Assembly (NCBI GenBank): GCA_021927905.1
Contig: BLLK01000047.1
Coordinates: 124,001-188,000 of the forward strand
Length of the DNA: 64,000 nt
Direction: 5' to 3'
From: Chaetoceros tenuissimus
Taxonomy: Eukaryota; Bacillariophyta; Thalassiosirophyceae; Chaetocerotales; Chaetocerotaceae
A program made the translations under genes and the position numbers. Below, piece by piece: positions 32,915 through 42,563 of the stretch. The notes under the pieces were generated by a model. That model saw only the letters and a list, made by a program, of their open reading frames with translations, did not search any database and had not been told where the DNA came from. Position 1 is the first letter of the stretch, and every line of letters starts with the position of its first letter.

Positions 32915-35340
32915 TTAGTAACCAAACAAGTTAAAAATCCAATCCGAAATCTCGCTTCTAGTTACAGCGATAATATTGACACACTTCACTGCTACAAAGG
33001 AGTAAATAATTTCACCCAGAGCTAAACCCAAATAAAGCGGAAAGACGATGTGAATAAAGTAACTAAGCCATGAAATAACAACACCATCAAAGATTCGAAA
33101 CAAACTTCGAAGCAAACCAGTACTATTTTTCATGGATCTTCCCAACTCTTTAAAGATCAAAACATCTCGAAAGTGTCTCATAAACAATATTCCTGCACCT
33201 TTATCATCTTCGTGAGGGTAAAAATTTTCAAGTTTCACCTCTTTGAAGAGTGAAATATTGTCTAATTCTCGTGAAACAGAAACGTTACCTTCAGTATCTT
33301 TCTCAAAGACAACATTGATATCTGGTACAGGCGGTAAAAATAAAATTTTATCCCAACGACTCCATACTCTATACATGCTGAATCTCTCAAAAATTGGCTT
33401 GGATCCGAAAAAGCGTCCAATAAACCTCTCTAAAACTCCAAAGTATCTCTTTGGTTTGGAATATTCTTCTAAAGCATTTCTATTCCCACCTGCCTTTGCA
33501 ATCTTTGCACAAACTGCCTCCAATCGTTGCGTATGAGTCATGTACTGTGGATTTTGCATATCTTCCTTTGCGAGTCTTGCATTATTCAAGAATCTTCTAT
33601 CTCCATTACATGCTTCCAATAACTTCTTTTCTGGAATGTTGTACTTCTTTCCAAAGAGTTTCGCCGATTTGAAGTAATTCAACTGTAAAAATGTTTGCAA
33701 TGCCATACTTTGTGCTCCTGCTGTACACCAACGACGCTTTGGATCGTACCAATCTGTCTTTGTCAAATCTTCGTCAATACGTGCGATGAATGCAAATGCA
33801 AGAGCATTCAAAATGATTTCGATAGCCTCCTCCGTAAGAAGAATCACATAGATATTGAGCATAGAAAGCAATGTCTCATAACTTGTATTGAAGTAGATAT
33901 CAAACTTGTATCCAATCATCTGCAGTAGATTATCATCTGCCTGAAGCCACAATGTACGACGTAAAGATAACAACCTTGAGTACACAGAGTCTGCAGCACC
34001 AGCCACATTGAAGAAATTGGAATAAGTATCTGGAATCACTGAAAATGTGTAGTAAATGAAGACAACTAAGGACATGATCTTTGCCAATATGATTTCAGTT
34101 GTCCACTCTCCGTTGTTGCTGCATCGGCCTCCCTCCTTTCCAAATGCTTCCATTACGAGCACTACAGGGATCACAATTTGCACAATGAGAACAAAAAGAG
34201 GAAGAATGACTCCAGTACCATACATACTGAGATATGTAAATATATTGATATTGTCATCTTCTGCAAAGTCCCATTCTTTATTTTCTTCTCCCATGATATC
34301 AATCAAGTTGAAGGGCTTTTGAATCTATAGAAAAGATGTAGATCTGTTAGGAGTATACCTCAAATTCACATATATAAATACATTCATTCAGTACTTACAT
34401 GACTAAGGAGCAATCTCCTTCCCTTTTCTCCCACACGTTCATCATCGTAGACAGCTTTAAAGTCCGCATTCTCTGGCCGATTAAGCCACCATTCCCAAGA
34501 ATCAGAAGCAAACTTTTGGATATCTAATTCCATGAAATCATCTTGATGCCCCTCTTGAAATCTCAACTTTGCTTCTAATTTCAAAAGAGCAAACTGTTGC
34601 CAAACCCATGGCCGAGTTCCAAAGATTAACTTGAGCCCACTTTCCGTCATGCGAAGATCGTTCCCTTCCACATTACGATCAGCACCTGCATTATAAATAA
34701 AGATCCAATTCGGTTCCACATTTGCATTTGCCGGATCATTCCAGTCAAAGTCATCTGGTGCAGTCTTGATAACTCTTGTAATCATGTCCATACGCCATTT
34801 CATATCCAGCCCTTCAATTTCTACCCAATCTCCAGGAGCAAATAGTGCCTTGTTACGTTTTAACTCTCCCAATTGAGGAATCAACTGCGAATTAGAAGGT
34901 CTCTGATCCTTTAATGGAAATTCTTTTTCAATCAGTTCCGATAATTTCTCCTCGATGGCTTTTTGATCTGCAGCATTTACTTCTGCATTCTCTTCATCAA
35001 TGGGTTCACTTGTAATGGACGTCGTTAGAAATTTATTCAAGGCTTTATTCATTTCTAAATCTTTTTTACTGGTGGATGCACCGACTCTTTGAAGTAAAGT
35101 ATCCTCATCATCCAGTACCTCCTTGCCTACAGATCTTCTCTTGCGGAGGCCATATGTGTTGACGAGAGTTGAAAGGCCGAATTGACGATCTCTATCTTGA
35201 GGTGGACTGTTGTTCATTCTGGTGTAATGTGTATTAGATGTTACCTCGACGTTATCTGCGAATTCTTCTTGGCTTTTTCGGGATGCGTCTTCGTCGTTCG
35301 TAGGCCACATGTTCAAATCACCACAGTAATTTGATGCCAT
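32915..35340 (-). CDS. Multipass membrane protein of unknown function
   Basis: Model complement(join(32915-34324, 34399-35340)), 783 residues. The 74-bp GTAAGT..TAG intron is phase 0 and joins ..LLLSH to IQKPFNLIDIMGEE... Residues 1-150 are polar and probably disordered. A soluble part follows (FAPGDWVEIEGLDMKWRMDM, then NWIFIYNAGADRN). Hydrophobic spans come next: TGVILPLFVLIVQIVIPVVL, IMSLVVFIYYTFSVI, LLSMLNIYVILL, EIILNALAFAFIARI, and a C-terminal pair around WLSYFIHIVFPLYLG and IYSFVAVKCVNIIAV. It could be a channel or transporter-like protein; no family signature is recognised. It resembles large diatom-specific membrane families only in general layout. Confidence 0.7.
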
Positions 35341-35533
35341 TGAGTTGGCTGTTCGATAAGTCTATTGATGTGAATAGAAGATGTGTAGAAGAAAAAAAAG
35401 AAGTGATGTTTTTCAACGTACCACAGAGTTTAGGCTAGAAAAGTACCACACAAAATTTTTGGCGAGACTAAAAAGTCGTAGTTACGGTTAAATAACGGTT
35501 AAGGGCCCAACCACAATTTGAGATTTCATAAAG

Positions 35534-37378
35534 TCAAGGAAAATCAATCAGCATTGATGCACTTTGAACTTCATTCAGAATATCCTTTCCATCCTTCATA
35601 CACTCTAAAATATTATAGATTTCATCCAGATCATCTTCATTGTAGGTATTGGCATTCTTGAATTGCTTCATCATTTCTTTCAACAGCTGTTGAACCATGG
35701 ATTTTGGAATGTGTGCTTCGAATTCCGAATATGTCATGCATGTACACATGAATTTCACAATGGTATTCCATGGATTCATCGAAGTTCCCTTTAGTTTGAC
35801 TAGATTTTGAATCAAGAATGGTATCGTTTCATGAAAGAATGTGCTGACTGCTTTGACCCATTTCTCGTGTCCATGTAATCCATATTCTGTAGCAACAATG
35901 ATGATGTTGAAGTAGGATACAATACTTGATGGTATAGACGAACGGGATTTCAAACAGGTAGGTATGGAAGGCACGATATGGAAGAATGGACTCATGGCTC
36001 CTGTATCCAAAAGGTTGTTGTTCTTTGATAATCCACATAGAATTCGTGTAATTGCCTCTTCACATGTATCAAATAGATGTAAATGAATATGTGGTTGACT
36101 ATTCCTAGTTTCTGAACCTTTCTCAGTGCGAGTATTTACATCTTCAAGTCCTCCATTCATTGTCAGATCTAACTTGAGTATCGATATAAAGGGCGAAATG
36201 AGTGTATGAATTTGCTCTGGTGTACATGGTAGCTTTTCTTGATTGCAATACTCTTGCAGCTCATCGTCAATGTCTTGGATCCATTTCAATTTCCTGTCGA
36301 CATTTTCGAAGTTTACTTGTTGTTTCGTTTCAATAGAGTCATCAGATGGAAAAGAAAAGTTGACAATGGATGTAGATTGAAGTATCGTCTTCAAGAGACA
36401 CAATGAGTATCCAATGGTACTATCGACAGCTCTTTCAGTATCTCCATTCAGTGTATAATTTACAATGTCCAAAATATGCAGTAAGAGTCCTGTTTTCTTC
36501 CAAATCAACTCCAATTTCAACTGCGAATTCACAACTCGTCCACAATTCTCAAAAAGTATTCCTTGAGAATCAATCTCTGCCCATTGAACCCATAAATCTT
36601 GATTCATGAGATGACATTGAATCCACAAATACATGAGGTCCAAAAATGATTCTTGGTATGCACCTCCGTCGTTCCATACACTCATGAGAGTTTCGATAGC
36701 ATGTTTGACACAATCAATATACTTTTTCAGTTCATCTTTCTCACAAGTAGTTGTACTCGATGCGATAATTAGATTGCGAGTCAGTAAAAAGGCAAAGGAT
36801 ATACTTTCTTCATCTATAATGGAATCTTTGATCCATTTTTCATGTAAATTCAATACTGAATCAGTATCTCCTTTTGTATCCATTTCTAGTTTGAGAAATT
36901 CAAAACATTTCTTGGCCAATTGTTGAACTTCTAATTGGGTAGTGTTGAAGCCCAATACTAAATCTTGCAAATTCACCTCATGACATTGCTCACAGAATGA
37001 ATTTATATTTGAAACAGATAAAAAATCACGAATATTAGCGGGCGGTTTGAGATTTCCTCGAGGCATACTATCAAATAATGAAAAAGATGTCGATGCATCT
37101 TTTTGATTGTCCATCATGTCAAATAATGAATAGGATGTTTTGGGTTTCTCCGTCTTCTTTTTAGGATTTGAAAGTAAGGGCGGTACATTCTTTTGAAGTG
37201 AATCTAAAAGAGACATGAATGACGAGGATGACGTGATTCGATCCACAGCTTCGTTTAATTGGTACTCATCCGATATCTTTTCTGGAAGTTGTTGGGAAAG
37301 ATATTCTTGGACAGCTTGATCGACATAAGCTCTGTAGTGCAATCTCTTTTTCTCTATTTGTTCATCAGACTCTGTCAT
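35534..37378 (-). CDS. Large helical protein of unknown function
   Basis: 614 residues, single exon, start MTESDEQIEKKRLHYRAYVD. No signal peptide or membrane span. A short repeated motif occurs near residues 80-105 (TSYSLFDMMDNQKD, TSFSLFDSMPRG). Beyond 120 it is a long series of amphipathic helices with Leu/Ile/Trp spacing (e.g. LMYLWIQCHLMNQDLWVQW), like an alpha-solenoid (HEAT/ARM-type) scaffold. The family cannot be named. Divergent with the LRR_5-RING gene, with which it shares a 338-bp promoter interval. Confidence 0.7.
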   Translation of the reverse strand: MTESDEQIEKKRLHYRAYVDQAVQEYLSQQLPEKISDEYQLNEAVDRITSSSSFMSLLDSLQKNVPPLLSNPKKKTEKPKTSYSLFDMMDNQKDASTSFSLFDSMPRGNLKPPANIRDFLSVSNINSFCEQCHEVNLQDLVLGFNTTQLEVQQLAKKCFEFLKLEMDTKGDTDSVLNLHEKWIKDSIIDEESISFAFLLTRNLIIASSTTTCEKDELKKYIDCVKHAIETLMSVWNDGGAYQESFLDLMYLWIQCHLMNQDLWVQWAEIDSQGILFENCGRVVNSQLKLELIWKKTGLLLHILDIVNYTLNGDTERAVDSTIGYSLCLLKTILQSTSIVNFSFPSDDSIETKQQVNFENVDRKLKWIQDIDDELQEYCNQEKLPCTPEQIHTLISPFISILKLDLTMNGGLEDVNTRTEKGSETRNSQPHIHLHLFDTCEEAITRILCGLSKNNNLLDTGAMSPFFHIVPSIPTCLKSRSSIPSSIVSYFNIIIVATEYGLHGHEKWVKAVSTFFHETIPFLIQNLVKLKGTSMNPWNTIVKFMCTCMTYSEFEAHIPKSMVQQLLKEMMKQFKNANTYNEDDLDEIYNILECMKDGKDILNEVQSASMLIDFP

Positions 37379-37716
37379 GATTCTATCAAACTGTTGGTCA
37401 GATTATGTTGAAGCAACTTCTCTAAGAGTAGGTAAGATACTTCATTAGAATGAACATTAGGTAAAGAGTAAGGTAAGGTACGAAGATGAAAGTCTATGTC
37501 GAACAAAAATCTGACGACGGACGGACGACAAAGATCGAAATTCATTTGACTAGCCAAACAATCCCATTTTCACTCGGCTAGTCAATGTAAAACCTCGACT
37601 TGTTGGGAGATTGACACCATCCGAAAGGCAGACAGAGCTTCTTCATGGAAAATTCGATGTTACGTTGTAGGCAATCAATTTCCATAAAAGATTCATATAG
37701 TAAGTAAAAGATAATC
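37379..37716. other. Divergent promoter region
   Basis: Separates a reverse helical-protein gene and the forward LRR_5-RING gene. Overlapping reverse ORFs here are short and featureless. Confidence 0.5.
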
Positions 37717-39411
37717 ATGTTGGTACATACAAAAGAACGCCAGCTATTTAGACCCGGAGTACGAATGCACAAGGGACTTAAAACCCTCTTTTACAACGGG
37801 GAAAAATTATGCATATCCAGTGGAATCGACGGCAAGGAACCTATTTACAAAATACATGATATAAAAGAGAGAGAAACATGGGAGCAAGTATTTGTTTTAC
37901 CCGGTGTCAAAATCATTCCTTATCGCACTTTCTACTGCTGTAGAAATATCAAGAGAGTCATCATGAGTGACTCTGTCAAACGCATTGCAAACAGAGCTTT
38001 TTGGTTGTGTGAAAATATTGTCTTTTTGAATCTTTCGAGGAATTTAAAAGTTATCGAGGAATTGGCATTTGCAGGCTGTACATCTCTCCATTGCATTTTC
38101 ATCCCACTTTCTTGTACATATATTGATGATAATGCATTTTATGGATGTACAAAACTACTCATCTTCAATGCTCCTAAGCATGTCCAACTGGAGAATGGAG
38201 TTATTCTGAAAACAGCTTTGATGGAACATTCTCCATTTCAAACTTGTACAATTGATGAGCGCTTTAATTTTCATGAAGTAAATGAATGGATCAAGTATCG
38301 ACATGACAAGTTATCTCTCCATAAGATCTGTTGTAGTGAGCAGCCGATACTTGAACAAGAATACTCACAGCAAGATTGGATGACAAAAGATGAATGTGGA
38401 CTTACTCCAATGCATTATCTTGCCGCAAATCAAAATGCAGATACCAACACTATCCTTTCCATCATTACGGCACATGAAGCGATTTTCATTGGACCCGATG
38501 AAACCAAGTTTGAAAACTCGTTACTGTTTGATATAGCTACTTCTTCATTCATTAGCTTTCATGTTTTGCATTGTTTCATGAAAACTTATCCAATGTTAGG
38601 TGAGCTTAGAGATAAAAATGGAATCAAATTGAACGAAAGGTATGCACAAATTGCAATGGATCTTGCCTCGATTGAGAAAAATGATGCTGAAGAATTGTTC
38701 TCAGAACAAAGATGCACTGGTGATGCATCGTCCTTGACAATCGCTAAACGAAAACGAACACGAGAATACTCATTTGATGGGGAGATCATATCCACAATGT
38801 CTCCTTCTCTACATCATCAATACAGTATTTTCGATATGTTACATCCAGAGTATCTATCTCTTTTGAAAGTGAAAGATAACCTCGTGCAATCAGCAAAAAA
38901 GGCAAATAGGGAATTCAATATATTTAAGAAAAGGACATTGATAAGACTTGGTAAGAAGAATAAAGAAATAGAAACAATGAAAGCCATCCTAAGCAGAAAT
39001 GGGGAGGAAATCAAAGATCTAAAAGAAGATTACGAGAAAGAAATTAGATTGAAGGATGATGTAATAGAGATGCAGACAGAGAAAGAAGAAATCTTGTCGG
39101 AAGAAAACAAATGTCTCAAACAACATGTGAGAGGCATTGGGGTCGCTAAAGGAATGAATGCTTTATCAAGAAAGCTCAAGACAGAACTAGAATGCCCGAT
39201 CTGCCTCGACGAACTAGATGATCCCCATTTAATTCCAGAGTGTGGTCATAGATTTTGTTGCTCATGTATCAAAGATGCCATCCAGAAAAGTGGCCACGAA
39301 TGCCCACTATGCCGATCAAGAATAACTAGTAAGCGAGGCCTACGAAAAGATAAGTTGATTGGTAAAATTACAAGACTTGTTTTTGCTACCAGAGAGCAAT
39401 TGAATATATGA
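37717..39411 (+). CDS. BspA-type LRR (LRR_5) protein with coiled coil and C-terminal RING finger
   Basis: 564 residues, single exon. Residues about 60-155 are LRR_5 repeats of the BspA type (VKRIANRAFWLCENIVFLNL, VIEELAFAGCTSLHCIFIP, YIDDNAFYGCTKL). Residues 225-330 resemble degenerate ankyrin helices (CGLTPMHYLAANQNAD). Residues 395-480 are a charged coiled coil. Residues 489-533 form a C3HC4 RING (CPICLDELDDP, CGHRFCCSCI, CPLCRSR). This is the layout of an E3 ubiquitin ligase with LRR substrate-recognition part; it is predicted to be cytosolic. Its RING codons and 3' UTR are copied exactly at 40128-40528. Confidence 0.85.
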   Translation: MLVHTKERQLFRPGVRMHKGLKTLFYNGEKLCISSGIDGKEPIYKIHDIKERETWEQVFVLPGVKIIPYRTFYCCRNIKRVIMSDSVKRIANRAFWLCENIVFLNLSRNLKVIEELAFAGCTSLHCIFIPLSCTYIDDNAFYGCTKLLIFNAPKHVQLENGVILKTALMEHSPFQTCTIDERFNFHEVNEWIKYRHDKLSLHKICCSEQPILEQEYSQQDWMTKDECGLTPMHYLAANQNADTNTILSIITAHEAIFIGPDETKFENSLLFDIATSSFISFHVLHCFMKTYPMLGELRDKNGIKLNERYAQIAMDLASIEKNDAEELFSEQRCTGDASSLTIAKRKRTREYSFDGEIISTMSPSLHHQYSIFDMLHPEYLSLLKVKDNLVQSAKKANREFNIFKKRTLIRLGKKNKEIETMKAILSRNGEEIKDLKEDYEKEIRLKDDVIEMQTEKEEILSEENKCLKQHVRGIGVAKGMNALSRKLKTELECPICLDELDDPHLIPECGHRFCCSCIKDAIQKSGHECPLCRSRITSKRGLRKDKLIGKITRLVFATREQLNI

Positions 39412-39589
39412 GCTAATTTTTCTGTTGCTTGAGCATTGTTCAATGGACGCATACTGTATAGAGAACTAAAAAAGTATTTCATTTCCATTGACAAAGTAGC
39501 AACTCAGGTAATACGAGGTACTAAAAACTACAAAGTTCTTTGCTTTGAACATTAAATTTTAAAACATATATATATATATATATCTTTGT

Positions 39590-40111
39590 CTATGTATCCA
39601 TGACACTACTATTGAAACTATTCACTCCTTCGTCATAGGATATGCCGTTATCTCCAGCACTCACATTTCCTGATCTACCGCGACTTGACTCTTTTTTGCT
39701 ACTCAAACGAATAACTTTCGACACTTTTCCAATCTTGGCAAAGATGGAATCATCATCACCAACACTCGAAATCTGATACTTGGCAAACAAGTCGTCAATT
39801 GCTTGCTGGTCTTGTGTGTTGATGTGATGATCATCATCGATAAAGTTCTGCTCATTCTCATCAGTAGATCCCTCCTCTCGATAGTAACTTGAGCCCAAGT
39901 CAATTTCTTTTGGTGTTTCACCTCCGGAAAAGATAACGATTAACAAATGAACAACATAATTCATATGTGCAATCTCTGGGAAGTTTCTTCGAACTTGCTG
40001 TACTTTGGGTCTGGTGTAGATGAGCATTGTAAATAGACCATTCAATGGGAAAAATGTAGATTGAAGCCAACGGAGCCAAATGGGAACATTACCACTATTA
40101 AATTCTAACAA
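39590..40111 (-). pseudogene. 3' fragment of the GPCR-like gene
   Basis: 173 codons equal to the last third of the intact gene at 40536-42074, from the TM6/TM7 region (NSGNVPIWLRWLQS, LNGLFTMLIYTRPKVQQVRR) to the C-terminal tail ending NSSVMDT. The first five spans are absent and the fragment is cut at the RING duplication junction. Differences from the intact copy cluster in TM7. Confidence 0.85.
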
Positions 40112-40361
40112 CAGAAAAACAATGATTAAGACAGAACTAGAATGCCCGATCTGCCTCGACGAACTAGATGATCCCCATTTAATTCCAGAGTGTGGTCATA
40201 GATTTTGTTGCTCATGTATCAAAGATGCCATCCAGAAAAGTGGCCACGAATGCCCACTATGCCGATCAAGAATAACTAGTAAGCGAGGCCTACGAAAAGA
40301 TAAGTTGATTGGTAAAATTACAAGACTTGTTTTTGCTACCAGAGAGCAATTGAATATATGA
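40080..40361 (+). CDS. Chimeric RING-only ORF
   Basis: 93 residues. The new N-terminus MGTLPLLNSNNRKTMI comes from the antisense strand of the GPCR fragment and is fused in frame to KTELECPICLDELDDP and the complete RING of the LRR_5-RING protein, with the original stop and 3' flank. All eight RING Cys/His ligands are present. It overlaps the antisense GPCR fragment by 32 bp. If transcribed it would be a stand-alone RING domain that could compete with or regulate the full protein. No promoter evidence; it may be an unexpressed by-product. Confidence 0.5.
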   Translation: MGTLPLLNSNNRKTMIKTELECPICLDELDDPHLIPECGHRFCCSCIKDAIQKSGHECPLCRSRITSKRGLRKDKLIGKITRLVFATREQLNI

Positions 40362-40535
40362 GCTAATTTTTCTGTTGCTTGAGCATTGTTCAATGGACGC
40401 ATACTGTATAGAGAACTAAAAAAGTATTTCATTTCCATTGACAAAGTAGCAACTCAGGTAATACGAGGTACTAAAAACTACAAAGTTCTTTGCTTTGAAC
40501 ATTAAATTTTAAAACATATATATATATATCTTTGT

Positions 40536-42074
40536 CTATGTATCCATGACACTACTATTGAAACTATTCACTCCTTCGTCATAGGATATGCCGTTATCTC
40601 CAGCACTCACATTTCCTGATCTACCGCGACTTGACTCTTTTTTGCTACTCAAACGAATAACTTTCGACACTTTTCCAATCTTGGCAAAGATGGAATCATC
40701 ATCACCAACACTCGAAATCTGATACTTGGCAAACAAGTCGTCAATTGCTTGCTGGTCTTGTATGTTGATGTGATGATCATCATCGATAAAGTTCTGCTCA
40801 TTCTCATCAGTAGATCCCTCCTCTCGATAGTAACTTGAGCCCAAATCAATTTCTTTTGGAGTTTCACCTCCTGAAAAGATCACAATCAACAAAAGAACAA
40901 CGTAACTGAGATCTGCAATCTCTGGGAAGTTTCTTCGAACTTGCTGTACTTTGGGTCTGGTGTAGATGAGCATTGTAAATAAACCATTCAATGGATAGAG
41001 AGCAGACTGCAGCCAGCGAATCCAAATAGGAACATTGCCACCATTAAAGTCTAATAACAGAAAAACAATGATTACCGAGAAATATGTCACAAAGAAGGTG
41101 ACGATGTACATGCTGGACTGGATCAGAGCTTTACGAGTAAGGGATTGCTTTTTCTTCTCTGTATCCTTTTTCCCACATTTGATCCAGCAGCAAGATTTCT
41201 TCTCGGGGGAGTCATTTGCTTCTTGTTCGTTTTCATTATTATTAGCCGGCTCATTTGTAATGGCAGTCTCTGACAGTATTTGTTCCTGAGGTGTATCGTT
41301 GCTGATGAATGATGCCGACCTTGCTTGTTTCTCGGCAATTTTCGCCTTTCTTTCTTTCTCGTCAAGAGCCTCCAAGTACATCAGTCTCTCTGACCTATAT
41401 ACGAACGAGATAAACCGTGCTAGGTTCAATACCAACAACAAAAGTGTTAGTAAAACTGGCCCAACAGCAAGTATCACGAGTCCTCTGTATAATTTTCCTC
41501 TCGTGCACTCTTCATTGGGGTCATCTCGTAGCGCACATTCAAATTCCTCTCGTGTATCAAAAATCAAGCAAACCTGACCTTCTTCATTTGGATTCATTAG
41601 TTTTTTAATGTATGCGTAGATACAGGCAACTACCCCGGACACCCAAATCAATGCATGAATCTTTTTCTCATATGACCTCGTGAACTGTGCTGGACTAACC
41701 TTATCCTTGACACGTTTCAAAAAGTAATAGCTCAATAGAAGAGTATAGAATGGTACAAGGTATATAGACCCCAAAGCCGTGATAATACCAGCAACGTCAC
41801 AAGTACCTGTAGTTCCTTTGGCCCAATAAGCTCCTAGATCTGAATATTCTTTCGGAATTGCATGTGGCCCAATAATGATTCCCAGTGATTGTAGAATATC
41901 TCCTATAGATATAAAAAATATAATTCTGGAATAGGGCGACTTGAGACCATCTTGATTCCATAATATCATTACCAGTAGTAAAAAGGACATGAAGCATGAT
42001 ATCGATGCAGATGTGGTTCGTATAGCTAGTTGCTGATTGAATATCTTGTAGGGAAGAGTCTGGAGAGAAGACAT
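40536..42074 (-). CDS. GPCR-like seven-transmembrane protein (cAMP-receptor/Git3-like class)
   Basis: 512 residues from MSSLQTLPYKIFNQQ at 42074; an upstream in-frame ATG at 42197 would add 41 residues without a clear signal and is less likely. Seven hydrophobic spans: about 30-50 (SASISCFMSFLLLVMILWN), SRIIFFISIGDILQSLGIII, a third with DVAGIITALGSIYLVPFYTL, LIWVSGVVACIYAYI, LVILAVGPVLLTLLLLVLNL, a long charged cytoplasmic loop rich in Lys/Glu, MYIVTFFVTYFSVIIVFLLL, and LNGLFTMLIYTRP. The ISIGDILQS motif in TM2 and conserved P in TM7 fit slime-mould cAMP-receptor-like and fungal Git3-like receptors. The C-terminal tail is Ser/Asp-rich. Ligand unknown. The promoter region carries a perfect hairpin (42329-42378). 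Confidence 0.75.
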   Translation of the reverse strand: MSSLQTLPYKIFNQQLAIRTTSASISCFMSFLLLVMILWNQDGLKSPYSRIIFFISIGDILQSLGIIIGPHAIPKEYSDLGAYWAKGTTGTCDVAGIITALGSIYLVPFYTLLLSYYFLKRVKDKVSPAQFTRSYEKKIHALIWVSGVVACIYAYIKKLMNPNEEGQVCLIFDTREEFECALRDDPNEECTRGKLYRGLVILAVGPVLLTLLLLVLNLARFISFVYRSERLMYLEALDEKERKAKIAEKQARSASFISNDTPQEQILSETAITNEPANNNENEQEANDSPEKKSCCWIKCGKKDTEKKKQSLTRKALIQSSMYIVTFFVTYFSVIIVFLLLDFNGGNVPIWIRWLQSALYPLNGLFTMLIYTRPKVQQVRRNFPEIADLSYVVLLLIVIFSGGETPKEIDLGSSYYREEGSTDENEQNFIDDDHHINIQDQQAIDDLFAKYQISSVGDDDSIFAKIGKVSKVIRLSSKKESSRGRSGNVSAGDNGISYDEGVNSFNSSVMDT

Positions 42075-42563
42075 GTTGTTGCTGCTACTACGTACTAGTG
42101 GCTTTGAAGGATCGATCAATGCGAAAGAAGTTTGATGATAAAATGTGTTGCTTAGTTCACGTTTTATCAACAAACGTTTTATCAACAAAAGGAGCAATTA
42201 TAAGTTTAGAAGTCTAAGTTCGCTGGCGACTGGCTTGTGCTGCTTTTGTTATCTAAAAATAGGAGTAGTGAAGTTGCATTTCTTTGGCTTCTCGCGATTC
42301 TCACATTGCACGTGTGCATTCCCTCGTCTTGGTACAAAAGTACATACAATACTTTGCATGTATGTACTTTTGTACCAAAATAAAAGCAATCACTTTGGTA
42401 AAGTATATACGTACATGACAGTATATTTCAGTACTTACACCAGCTAGCTCACCAGTCATAATATTCAGCAAAATAATAATATTTTGAGCAAAAAACTTTT
42501 CAAATTTGATAAAGAGCTCAATAGTATTTTATATAACCCTAACCATTTCTTCAAAGACTTTTT
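42075..42563. other. Intergenic region with hairpin
   Basis: 489 bp upstream of the GPCR-like gene and downstream of the GGH stop. Besides the hairpin it has a short direct repeat CGTTTTATCAACAAA at about 42162 and 42177. No gene seen. Confidence 0.6.
42329..42378. repeat. Perfect 19-bp inverted repeat, 12-nt loop
   Basis: TTGGTACAAAAGTACATAC (42329-42347) is exactly complementary to GTATGTACTTTTGTACCAA (42360-42378); the loop is AATACTTTGCAT. It lies upstream of the GPCR gene and downstream of GGH, both on the minus strand. Confidence 0.9.

Larger units (their letters stand above)
39178..41073. repeat. Tandem duplication of about 950 bp covering the RING end and the GPCR-gene end
   Basis: Unit 1 is 39178-40127, unit 2 is 40128-about 41073. 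The RING codons and intergenic part read identical at an offset of 950 bp, then 946 bp after a shorter (TA)n run. The GPCR-derived part is nearly identical over its last 90 codons but clearly diverged over TM7. The junction at 40128 joins GAAAAACAATGATTA of the GPCR gene directly to AGACAGAACTAG of the RING gene. Confidence 0.9.

Noticed and set aside
41035-41608. Forward ORFs inside the GPCR-like gene
   Set aside because: They are antisense shadows of a well-supported 7TM coding frame.
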